The notes: generated by a model not told the origin, from the letters alone. DNA of 6,765 nt from Chitinophagaceae bacterium UBA2467 (GCA_002342205.1 DDPN01000047.1:1-6765), one strand, 5' to 3'; positions 1-6,532 are shown, numbered from the stretch's first letter. Program-made: numbers and translations.

Positions 1-60
1 CCACAACCCTTGACTGTGCTGGATTTGGGGATTTTTTCACATTTACTGAATTAATATTTG

Positions 61-105
61 AGAATTTTTTTTGGAAATATCAGTGCCAATCCATAAAAAA
101 ATTCT
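61..105. repeat. AT-rich inverted repeat (hairpin) ahead of the prenylglyceryl phosphate synthase gene
   Basis: The left arm at 61-75 (AGAA, eight T, GGA) pairs over 15 bases with the right arm at 90-105, leaving only T94 unpaired. The loop is the 14 bases 76-89. The stem is mostly A-T with a GG/CC clamp next to the loop, and a smaller TTGG/CCAA pairing (71-74 with 86-89) is an alternative. It lies 50 bases before the ATG of the next gene. It could be a bidirectional terminator for off-window genes or a structured 5' leader. A TTTG (24-27) followed 24 bases later by TAATATTTG (52-60) resembles a loose Bacteroidota promoter and would start a transcript close to the hairpin. The pairing is read directly from the sequence, but the role is inferred. 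Confidence 0.5.
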
Positions 106-154
106 GCCCCAATAAACAAACATTTTTTCGCACCTTTGAGCTCTACTTGTCCCA

Positions 155-907
155 ATGAAAAACACTATTTACACGCAATTACAACAAGCACGTACACAAG
201 GAAAAAAGTCCTTTGCTGTGTTAGTAGATCCAGACAAGACCGAGCTGCAGCAAATGGACACTTTGCTTGCCCTAGGAGAGCAGGCAAAAATTGATTACTG
301 GTTTGTTGGAGGCAGTCTGGTGATCTCTTCGCAATTGGATGAGTTAGTTCGGCACATTAAAAAAAATACTTCTATTCCTGTTGTACTGTTTCCCGGAAGT
401 CCTTCTCAGGTAACACGACAGGCTGATGCATTGTTATACCTCTCTTTGATATCTGGACGCAACCCAGAACTATTGATTGGCCAACATGTTTTATCTGCGC
501 CTTTTGTCAAACAATCTGGACTCGAAATTTTATCAACGGGATACATTGTTGTAGATGGAGGCGCCCCCACAACTGTGTCTTATATCAGTAACGCAGCTCC
601 CATTCCTGCCGACAAAGAAGATATTGCACTCTGCACCGCATTAGCTGGTGAAATGCTGGGCATGAAACTTATTTACATGGATGCAGGAAGTGGCGCAAAA
701 CAACCCATCACCACCTCCATGATTAAACGAGTAGCGGATCAGATCTCTATTCCACTCATTGTTGGCGGCGGTATCAAAACACCTGAAAAAGCACAAGAAA
801 ATTGCAAAGCAGGAGCGGACTTGATTGTTGTGGGAAATGCAATTGAAAAAGAGGTATCACTTATCAGCGAAATCAGCGCTGCTGTTAAAAACTCATCATC
901 TCTTTAA
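155..907 (+). CDS. Geranylgeranylglyceryl phosphate synthase, group II (GGGPS/PcrB family)
   Basis: This 250-residue protein is a TIM-barrel prenyltransferase. The family joins a long polyprenyl diphosphate to sn-glycerol-1-phosphate through an ether bond, the first committed step to ether lipids of archaeal type. Visible family signatures are FAVLVDPDK (20-28, with the metal/phosphate-site Asp), VGGSL (51-55), PVVLFPGSP (75-83), the substrate-cleft stretch LSLISGRNPELLIGQHV (96-112), STGYIVVDGG (127-136), YMDAGSGA (174-181), the glycerol-phosphate loop IVGGGIKTP (202-210) and ADLIVVGNAIE (221-231). Length and order match complete group II enzymes, which occur in Bacteroidota as well as archaea. 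The ATG is preferred because the DPDK motif then lies about 25 residues in, as is usual; there is no Shine-Dalgarno sequence. The exact chain length of the prenyl substrate (C20 versus longer) cannot be read with certainty. The 3' end overlaps the convergent regulator gene by 23 bases. The product is probably cytosolic and membrane-associated. Confidence 0.92.
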   Translation: MKNTIYTQLQQARTQGKKSFAVLVDPDKTELQQMDTLLALGEQAKIDYWFVGGSLVISSQLDELVRHIKKNTSIPVVLFPGSPSQVTRQADALLYLSLISGRNPELLIGQHVLSAPFVKQSGLEILSTGYIVVDGGAPTTVSYISNAAPIPADKEDIALCTALAGEMLGMKLIYMDAGSGAKQPITTSMIKRVADQISIPLIVGGGIKTPEKAQENCKAGADLIVVGNAIEKEVSLISEISAAVKNSSSL

Positions 908-1622
908 AACGAAGTGTCTGTCTACGACTCACTTCAATTTTATCACCGCCTTTTAGTTCCAAGAGTAACCCTCCGTTAAAATAGGGTTCTACTTTTTCAA
1001 TCATTCGCAGGTTGACGATATGCTTGCGGTTGGTTCTGAAAAAAACTTTAGGATCCAGTCGATCTTCGAGTGCATTAAGGGACTTTAAAATCATTGGACG
1101 ATTGGTGCCAAAAAATACACGAGCATAATTACCCACACTTTCAAACAAACGAATTTCACTGAGCTTCACAAACCAGCAACGCTCGCCATCTTTCACAAAT
1201 ACCTGGTCATTTTCCGTAAGGACACCTCCATTTGACAGCTCCGATTCTACTCCTACACTACGTAAGCCGTCCACTGCCTGCACTTTTTGCACGGCATCAG
1301 CCAATCGTCGAGGTTCGATTGGTTTCATGAGATAGTCCAATGCATTTACCTCAAATGCTTTTAATGCAAATTCATGGTGCGCTGTTGTAAAGATCACTTG
1401 CGGGGCTCTGTCCAATTCTGCCAAGAGGTCAAAACCCGTTTTACCTGGCATTTGAATATCCAAAAAAATAAGATCGGGCTTTAGTTGATCAATCTTCTGC
1501 ATGGCTTCTTCGGCGTTGGCTGCTTCTTCAAGTATTTCAATAGAAGGATGCTCTTTGAGCAACTTACGCAGCTCTAGTCGTGCCAGTCTTTCATCATCAA
1601 TCAGCAATGTTTTGATCGCCAT
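885..1622 (-). CDS. LytTR-family response regulator
   Basis: This 245-residue two-domain regulator has an N-terminal receiver domain (about 3-118) with the acidic pair DD (9-10), phosphoacceptor Asp55 in FLDIQMPG, Thr79/Thr80 in FTTAHHEFA and Lys100 in YLMKPIEP. The C-terminal LytTR DNA-binding domain (about 139-245) shows IRLFESVGNYARVFF, FFRTNRKHIVNLRMIEKVE and VSRRQTLRFKE. The family binds DNA as a transcription factor once Asp is phosphorylated. I start at the ATG at 1622 (MAIKTLLIDDERL); a TTG two codons earlier is open but adds nothing conserved. The kinase stop is nine bases upstream, so the two genes are almost certainly co-transcribed and translated as a pair. No ribosome binding site is evident. 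The last 23 bases, including the stop, lie antisense to the end of the prenylglyceryl phosphate synthase gene. The target genes are unknown. Confidence 0.93.
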   Translation of the reverse strand: MAIKTLLIDDERLARLELRKLLKEHPSIEILEEAANAEEAMQKIDQLKPDLIFLDIQMPGKTGFDLLAELDRAPQVIFTTAHHEFALKAFEVNALDYLMKPIEPRRLADAVQKVQAVDGLRSVGVESELSNGGVLTENDQVFVKDGERCWFVKLSEIRLFESVGNYARVFFGTNRPMILKSLNALEDRLDPKVFFRTNRKHIVNLRMIEKVEPYFNGGLLLELKGGDKIEVSRRQTLRFKEMMSF

Positions 1623-1631
1623 AAACAAGAT

Positions 1632-2690
1632 TTATACTGGAATGCTAACAGAACAAAGCACCACTTCCTTTTCCTGTTGACGGATTGCAAGTCGAGCTTT
1701 ATTTCCAAATAGTAGTTGAAGTCTGTTTTGTGTACTACTCAATCCAAATCCGGCTGTGATTACCGCACTATTTAGATAACCGCTATTGGCAACTTCCAAC
1801 ACATGATTTCCGTCGCGCTTAAATGAATAGATACGGATCCATCCGCCATCCACGCGAGTACTAATGCCGTGTTTGATTGCATTTTCAACAAGAGTTTGTA
1901 GCATCATGGGAGGCACCGGTAAATCAAGCGTTTCTTCTGTAATATCTAAATCAATTCGTAGTCGGTCTTCAAATCGTATACTTTCCAATGCGAGATAATC
2001 GCGAATAATATCCATTTCTTGTCGCAAAGGGACGAGTTGCAGTTTTTCATTTTGCATACTGCTACGCAACAGATTACTAAGCTCAGTGATGGCCCGTCTC
2101 GCCCGCTCTGGATTGATATCTACTAGTGCACGAATACTATTGAGTGAATTAAAAATAAAATGTGGATTGATATGCGCCTTCAATGTTTTCAATTCCAGCT
2201 CCCGAACCGTAGACTCCAACTTAAGTGTATCGAGCTGACGGCGACGATTATCAGAGTAATAATGAAAAAAATAATAGAGTAATAACCACGAAAAAATAAA
2301 GAGCCCATTGTCGATCGTGATCGCCAACCATTTTTGAAAATAACTAAGTTGGTAAGCTTCTGGTGTCAAAAACAAATCAAAGTACTCCAGCGAAAACACA
2401 ACAAGCACCCCATAGAGAGAAGCACTCAAAATAATAGCTAAAAAAAGACCTGCCCAGGCTCTCTCCAAAGGCTGCTCCAGCCAACGGCTTTTTTTAACGA
2501 TAACCCGTGTGACATGTGTAATTAAAAAGCCTAATACACAAATAACCAAAATGCGCCCCACCAAAATCCGCGGCTCCAATTGCACATTAAAAATGTTAGC
2601 AAACAACACAGTAATTGCCCCTAGCACTCCCCAGCCACAAAACTGGAGTAGCCAATACAAACGCTCGCGGGATTGAAGTAAGTTAACCAC
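1632..2690 (-). CDS. LytS/YehU-type sensor histidine kinase
   Basis: This 352-residue membrane kinase has four hydrophobic segments at about 13-34, 42-64, 80-103 and 120-143. A short linker, likely coiled coil (about 148-172), follows. Next comes the His_kinase core with the phosphoacceptor in LKAHINPHFIFNSLNSIRAL (His177), then an HATPase_c domain with the N box LVENAIKHG (267-275) and the glycine-rich GFGLSSTQNRLQLLFG (314-329). The G1 region reads VLEVANSG instead of a classic DNGxG, which is common in this family. No periplasmic or PAS sensor domain is present, so sensing presumably occurs within the membrane segments. The start is a GTG at 2690; an in-frame TAA lies two codons upstream and no ATG occurs in the N-terminal half, so GTG is nearly forced. 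It phosphorylates the downstream LytTR regulator by inference from adjacency. A weak TAACTTTA promoter-like element sits four bases upstream. Confidence 0.93.
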   Translation of the reverse strand: MVNLLQSRERLYWLLQFCGWGVLGAITVLFANIFNVQLEPRILVGRILVICVLGFLITHVTRVIVKKSRWLEQPLERAWAGLFLAIILSASLYGVLVVFSLEYFDLFLTPEAYQLSYFQKWLAITIDNGLFIFSWLLLYYFFHYYSDNRRRQLDTLKLESTVRELELKTLKAHINPHFIFNSLNSIRALVDINPERARRAITELSNLLRSSMQNEKLQLVPLRQEMDIIRDYLALESIRFEDRLRIDLDITEETLDLPVPPMMLQTLVENAIKHGISTRVDGGWIRIYSFKRDGNHVLEVANSGYLNSAVITAGFGLSSTQNRLQLLFGNKARLAIRQQEKEVVLCSVSIPV

Positions 2691-2745
2691 TGGTTAAAGT
2701 TACAGTGCATTGGTTTGTAAATGCAGAAATTTGGACCAGTGGTCC
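2683..2745. promoter_or_regulatory. Paired palindromes in the kinase/dxs divergent control region
   Basis: Two odd-centred perfect inverted repeats lie 49 bases apart, centre to centre. TTAACCA-C-TGGTTAA is at 2683-2697 and GGACCA-G-TGGTCC is at 2733-2745. Both contain the same nine-base core, ACCAGTGGT, in opposite orientations. The first covers the GTG start of the kinase gene and the second lies in the dxs leader. This is the layout expected of an operator pair for a dimeric regulator in a divergent promoter. Single palindromes of this size arise by chance about once in a few kilobases, so the shared core and spacing are what make the pair notable. The binding protein is unknown. Confidence 0.35.
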
Positions 2746-2819
2746 CAAGACACTTTCAACGGATTCTACTCAACCAACCTGCCTTTTCTTTGTTATCTTT
2801 ACTTTGTAACTTATCTCCT

Positions 2820-4745
2820 ATGCAAATAACCCCCGGCTCCCTACTTAAGACCATTGATTCACCGGAGGACCTGAAGAAAGTTCCCAAAGAAAAGCTACAT
2901 CAGGTTTGTGATGAATTACGCCAGTACATCATTGACGTAGTGAGCGTGCATGGTGGACATTTTGGCGCCAGCCTGGGTGTGGTAGAATTAACAACAGCCC
3001 TTCATTACGTTTACAATACTCCCTATGATCAACTCGTATGGGATGTAGGACACCAGGCTTACGGACATAAAATTCTAACTGGGCGTCGCGACAATTTTCC
3101 TACCAATCGCAAATACAAAGGACTCAGTGGGTTTCCCAAGCGCAGCGAAAGTGAATATGACACATTTGGTGTAGGACATTCTTCCACTTCTATTTCTGCT
3201 GCACTTGGCATGGCTATGGCTGCGAAATACAAAGGGGAGAAAGATCGAAAAGTAGTTGCTGTGATTGGAGACGGAGCCATGACTGCAGGATTGGCTTTTG
3301 AGGGAATGAATCAAGCTGGTGTTGCGGATGCGGATGTCTTGATCATTCTCAATGATAATTGCATGGGTATCGATCCCAATGTAGGAGCACTCAAACAATA
3401 TCTAACAGACATTGCCCTCTCCCCCACCTATAACAAAATGAAAGGTGATGTCTGGAAACTCTTGGGAAAACTACCGGTGGGTAAAAATTTCAGTCGCTCC
3501 ATGGCCCACAAATTAACAGAGGGGATTAAAGGAGTGATCAGTAGCAGTGCTAACTTATTTGAAGCTCTCAACATCCGATATTTTGGCCCCATAGATGGAC
3601 ATAATATTTCCAATTTAGTTGACACCTTGAATGATTTGCGCAATATTCCAGGTCCCAAACTTTTGCATGTTATCACTACCAAGGGAAAAGGTTATGCGCT
3701 CGCTGAAAAAGATCAAACGAAATGGCATGCGCCGGGCTTATTTGATAAAGTGACTGGTGAGATCATGCAAAAGAAAAAAGAGGGTCCGCAGCCTCCTAAA
3801 TACCAAGATGTATTTGGTCATTCCATTATTGAACTAGCTGAGCAGAATGAAAAAATATTCGGAATCACACCCGCAATGCCCTCTGGTTCTTCTTTAAAAT
3901 TCATGATGGAGAAAATGCCACACCGGGCATTTGATGTGGGTATTGCTGAACAACATGCTGTAACGGTAAGTGCCGGAATGGCCACACAGGGACTGAAAGT
4001 ATTTTGTAATATTTACTCTTCATTCATGCAGCGTGCGTATGATTCAGTTGTGCATGATGTTGCTATACAAAAACTACCTGTGATCTTTTGTTTGGATCGT
4101 GCAGGCGTTGTGGGCGATGATGGCCCTACACACCATGGTTGCTATGATGTTGCTTATTTCCGTTGTATTCCCAATATGATTATCAGTGCGCCCATGAACG
4201 AAAGTGAATTGCGCAATCTTATGTACACCGCGCAACTGGAAAGCACTAAACTTCCATTTGTCATTCGCTATCCGCGTGGCGAAGGAGTCATGCCAGAATG
4301 GAAAACGCCTTTCAAAGAAATTGAAATAGGAAAAGGCCGCAAACTAAAAGACGGCGAAGAGATTGCGATTCTAAGTCTGGGTCACCCCGGTAATTTTGCT
4401 GCTGCGGCCATCCGTGAGTTGATGAGTGATGGTATTCGTCCTGCACATTATGATGTTCGATTTGTAAAACCACTGGACGAAGCATTGCTTCATGAAGCTT
4501 GTCAGAGATATCCAAAACTAATTACTGTCGAAGACGGAACGGTGAAAGGTGGTTTTGGCTCTGCTGTTTTGGAGTTTATGGCTGAGCATGGCTACAAAAA
4601 TGATTTGCAAATACTGGGAATCCCCGATCGGTTAGTAGAGCATGGTACGCCAGCCGAATTACATCGCGAATGTCATTACGATGCGGCTGCCATCGCTGAG
4701 ACTGTACGAAAAATGGTAGGGGTTTCTGTAAAAGTTTCCGGTTAA
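2820..4745 (+). CDS. dxs: 1-deoxy-D-xylulose-5-phosphate synthase
   Basis: This thiamine-diphosphate enzyme condenses pyruvate and glyceraldehyde 3-phosphate to 1-deoxy-D-xylulose 5-phosphate, the entry step of the MEP route to IPP and DMAPP. The 641 residues match the family length. Visible are HGGHFGASLG (catalytic His47), WDVGHQAYGH (His78), the diphosphate-binding GDGAMTAG (150-157) with NDN (178-180), GPIDGH (256-261), the catalytic Glu377 in FDVGIAEQHAVT, DDGPTHHG (433-440), RYPRGEG (483-489) and the C-terminal transketolase-like domain with TVEDGTVKGGFGSAV. I place the start at the ATG at 2820 (MQITPGSLLKTIDSPEDLKK), where family similarity begins. An ATG 33 codons earlier (2721) is open but encodes an unconserved stretch and overlaps the palindromic control region. 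No Shine-Dalgarno sequence is seen; TATCTTTA (2794-2801) is a weak -7 candidate. The 3' end overlaps scpA by four bases. The product is a cytosolic homodimer. Confidence 0.96.
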   Translation: MQITPGSLLKTIDSPEDLKKVPKEKLHQVCDELRQYIIDVVSVHGGHFGASLGVVELTTALHYVYNTPYDQLVWDVGHQAYGHKILTGRRDNFPTNRKYKGLSGFPKRSESEYDTFGVGHSSTSISAALGMAMAAKYKGEKDRKVVAVIGDGAMTAGLAFEGMNQAGVADADVLIILNDNCMGIDPNVGALKQYLTDIALSPTYNKMKGDVWKLLGKLPVGKNFSRSMAHKLTEGIKGVISSSANLFEALNIRYFGPIDGHNISNLVDTLNDLRNIPGPKLLHVITTKGKGYALAEKDQTKWHAPGLFDKVTGEIMQKKKEGPQPPKYQDVFGHSIIELAEQNEKIFGITPAMPSGSSLKFMMEKMPHRAFDVGIAEQHAVTVSAGMATQGLKVFCNIYSSFMQRAYDSVVHDVAIQKLPVIFCLDRAGVVGDDGPTHHGCYDVAYFRCIPNMIISAPMNESELRNLMYTAQLESTKLPFVIRYPRGEGVMPEWKTPFKEIEIGKGRKLKDGEEIAILSLGHPGNFAAAAIRELMSDGIRPAHYDVRFVKPLDEALLHEACQRYPKLITVEDGTVKGGFGSAVLEFMAEHGYKNDLQILGIPDRLVEHGTPAELHRECHYDAAAIAETVRKMVGVSVKVSG

Positions 4746-5542
4746 TTCAACGAAGGATCCACTAGGTCTATCGCTGCAGCTTCTGCCTGCGCTGCACCCT
4801 CTTCATCATACTCAATGATGAAATTATTTTTTCCCTCTCCAATTAAAATACGGAGATAATGCAGCTGAATTAGTTCCAGAACAGAGAGAAACATGAAAAT
4901 TGCATGCACCCTGTTTTCACAGGTTTCAAATATTTTCTCAAAAGAAAGCGTCTTCTCTGCTTTGGCCATAGAAAGCATCGATTTTCGACTTCCCTCCATG
5001 GTATAATTGTAGCGCACCACCGTATGAACCGGTTTGTTCACACGATCACTGTATTTCTGCAGGGCCTTTTCAAATGCCTTCATGAGTTTGAAAAGTGTAA
5101 CCTGCGTTATCTCTGTACCCTCGCTGGCTTCTTCGCCAATATTCGCTAATTCTCGCTGGATATTTCCTCGCTTCACCATCAATAAGCGCTGGGCTTCCAT
5201 CTCTGCCATTTGCGCAGAAGCTTCTTTAAAGCGCTTGTATTCCAAAATCTTGTTGACCAGTTCTGCACGAGGATCGATTTCATTGCCCTGCTCATCCAAT
5301 TCTTTTCTGGGCAACAACATTTTTGCTTTGATGCGCATCAAGGTTGAAATGAACAGGATAAACTCACTACTCAGCTCAACATTCAGTACTTCTTGTGAGT
5401 GGATGTAATCCAAAAAATCATTCGTAATACGAGTGATGGGGATATTATAAATATCCAGTTCATCTCGTTCTATAAAAAACAATAGAAGATCAAAAGGACC
5501 TTCAAATTGTGGTAGTTTAATCTGGTAGGAATTCGACTGCAC
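4742..5542 (-). CDS. scpA: Segregation and condensation protein A (kleisin)
   Basis: ScpA is the kleisin subunit that bridges the SMC heads and, with ScpB, forms the bacterial condensin complex on the nucleoid. The 266-residue protein opens with the family hallmark YQIKLPQFEGPFDLLLFFIERDELDIYNIPI (6-36), the helical region that contacts SMC. A conserved helix with LSSEFILFISTLMRIKAKMLLPR (57-79) and a variable charged middle (about 80-200) follow. The C-terminal winged-helix region FMFLSVLELIQLHYLRILIGEG (216-237) binds the SMC cap, and a short acidic, Ala-rich tail ends the protein. The start is a GTG at 5542; an in-frame TAA lies two codons upstream and conserved sequence begins within a few residues, so no longer product is possible. 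scpB is not in the window. The stop codon shares TTAA with the dxs stop on the other strand. A good Bacteroidota-type promoter lies upstream. Confidence 0.95.
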   Translation of the reverse strand: MQSNSYQIKLPQFEGPFDLLLFFIERDELDIYNIPITRITNDFLDYIHSQEVLNVELSSEFILFISTLMRIKAKMLLPRKELDEQGNEIDPRAELVNKILEYKRFKEASAQMAEMEAQRLLMVKRGNIQRELANIGEEASEGTEITQVTLFKLMKAFEKALQKYSDRVNKPVHTVVRYNYTMEGSRKSMLSMAKAEKTLSFEKIFETCENRVHAIFMFLSVLELIQLHYLRILIGEGKNNFIIEYDEEGAAQAEAAAIDLVDPSLN

Positions 5543-5576
5543 GTATTAATTCTTTATTGTTTGTGATGCAAGTAAA

Positions 5577-5608
5577 CAAATTTACAGAACTTTGCGCCCG
5601 ATGTCCAA
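5577..5608 (-). promoter_or_regulatory. Bacteroidota-type promoter for scpA
   Basis: On the minus strand, TTG (5608-5606) is followed by 21 bases and then TAAATTTG (5584-5577). This matches the TTG-N(17-23)-TAnnTTTG pattern known for the primary sigma factor of Bacteroidota, with all specified bases of the -7 element present. It predicts transcription starting around 5570 and a leader of about 28 bases before the scpA GTG. The -33 part lies inside the first codons of the divergent transporter gene, so the two promoters would overlap. The match is by eye only. Confidence 0.5.
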
Positions 5609-6500
5609 CAAATTAATCAGCTGGTTGCTCTTTGTGCTTCTTTGCCTAATCTGGGGAAGCTCTTTCAAACTGATGAAAGATAGCACCAACGCCCTTACAG
5701 GCTCACAGATTGCTTCGTTACGAATTTTTGCAGCCGCATTAGTTTCGCTGCCTTTTGCTTTGCTGCAATGGAGAAAAATTGAATCGAAAAGGCTTCCATT
5801 GGTTGCATTTAGTGCTGTCCTTGGAAATCTGATACCCGCCTTTTTATTTGCGATCGCCCTCACGCACATCGACGGATCGTTGGGCGGGATACTTAACTCT
5901 CTTACTCCTATCTGTGTTGTTTTAATCGGTGTTCTTTTTTACGGAGATAAAATTGCCGGTCAAAAATTGTTTGGCTTGCTAGTGGGTTTTATTGGATTGG
6001 CACTACTGACACTGGCACCTGTTTTTATGGGTGAGCGGTCGATCAGTTTTCAAAATCTCAGTTATCTATTACTACCCGTAGCCGCTACGTTGCTCTATGG
6101 ATTCAATGTAAATATGGTCAGCCATCGTTTAAAAGATATCAATCCGATCAACCTGGCTACTGTTTCTGTCTCCTTTATGATTTTCCCTTCTGGACTTTTA
6201 CTAGGATGGCTGGGTTTCTTTTCACTTGATTTCTCCAATGCAGCTGTACAACAGGCAGTACTTTCTACTGCTGCACTTGGCATTTTAGGAAGTGCATTAG
6301 CAACAGTCATCTTTTACTCACTGGTGCAGCGAGCTGGAGGATTGTTTGCCTCTCTGGTGACCTATGGAATTCCCTTTGTAGCGCTCTTTTGGGGATTTTT
6401 AGACCACGAAGCCATTACGGGATTGGAAGTAGGCTGCTTACTGCTTATTCTCGCAGGAGTGTATTTAGCCAACAGTAGTCCAGTCAGAAAGAAAAGTTAG
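5601..6500 (+). CDS. EamA/DMT-superfamily transporter (10 TM)
   Basis: This 299-residue inner-membrane protein belongs to the drug/metabolite transporter superfamily. Ten hydrophobic segments are visible at roughly 5-21, 36-55, 67-87, 92-114, 123-141, 153-173, 183-206, 218-241, 247-269 and 274-290. They form two EamA repeats (about 7-140 and 153-290). Family traits are the N-terminal LLCLIWGSSF, the first-repeat end GGILNSLTPICVVLIGVLFYGDKI, and its counterpart in the second repeat, LFASLVTYGIPFVALFWGFLDHEAI. Length is typical and the C-terminus is short and basic (RKKS), fitting a cytoplasmic end. The substrate cannot be told from sequence; relatives export amino acids or other metabolites. 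I choose the ATG at 5601; a TTG three codons upstream is in frame but unlikely. A loose promoter candidate is TTTG (5560-5563) with GAACTTTG (5587-5594), which would leave almost no leader. It diverges from scpA and converges on frr with a nine-base gap. Confidence 0.88.
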   Translation: MSNKLISWLLFVLLCLIWGSSFKLMKDSTNALTGSQIASLRIFAAALVSLPFALLQWRKIESKRLPLVAFSAVLGNLIPAFLFAIALTHIDGSLGGILNSLTPICVVLIGVLFYGDKIAGQKLFGLLVGFIGLALLTLAPVFMGERSISFQNLSYLLLPVAATLLYGFNVNMVSHRLKDINPINLATVSVSFMIFPSGLLLGWLGFFSLDFSNAAVQQAVLSTAALGILGSALATVIFYSLVQRAGGLFASLVTYGIPFVALFWGFLDHEAITGLEVGCLLLILAGVYLANSSPVRKKS

Positions 6501-6532
6501 ATCTGGTTGTTACACAGCCATGATCTCTTTTT
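6499..6532 (+). terminator. Possible intrinsic terminator of the transporter gene
   Basis: AGATCTGG (6499-6506) can pair with CCATGATCT (6518-6526), giving eight base pairs with one unpaired T, an 11-base loop, and a C-TTTTT run (6527-6532) directly after. The structure begins at the transporter stop codon and sits across the end of the convergent frr gene. On the minus strand the stem is followed by AACTTTTCTTTC, a poorer T-run, so it might also serve frr. The stem is short and only moderately GC-rich. Confidence 0.4.

Noticed and set aside
911..942. Terminator candidate GAAGTG (911-916) / CACTTC (930-935) followed by AATTTTA, just after the synthase stop
   Set aside because: The stem is only six base pairs with a 13-base loop and a broken T-run, and it lies in regulator coding sequence. 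It could weakly terminate either strand, but the support is too thin to list.
2794..2801. TATCTTTA as the dxs -7 element
   Set aside because: It matches TAnnTTTG except for the last base, but no TTG or TTTG sits at the right distance upstream, so it is mentioned only as a weak candidate.
2721..2819. A 33-residue N-terminal extension of DXS from the ATG at 2721
   Set aside because: The extension matches no part of the DXS family, and conserved sequence starts at the ATG at 2820. It would also place coding sequence over the divergent control region.
2691..2819. TPP riboswitch in the dxs leader
   Set aside because: DXS uses thiamine diphosphate, so I looked for the CTGAGA-type conserved core and the paired arms, and saw none in these 129 bases.
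3059..3398. Antisense open frames inside dxs (3059-3280 and 3075-3398)
   Set aside because: They lie wholly within strongly conserved dxs codons, overlap each other and show no recognisable domain. They are by-products of dxs codon composition.
4773..4796. TGCAGC / GCTGCA inverted repeat near the end of scpA
   Set aside because: It arises from an Ala-rich coding stretch and is not followed by a T-run on either strand.
5034..5408. A 124-codon plus-strand frame inside scpA
   Set aside because: It is fully antisense to a clear ScpA, has low-complexity Ser/Phe-rich wording, and shows no domain.
5582..5869. A 95-codon minus-strand frame covering the start of the transporter gene
   Set aside because: It is antisense to the first membrane segments of a well-supported transporter, with no recognisable protein features.
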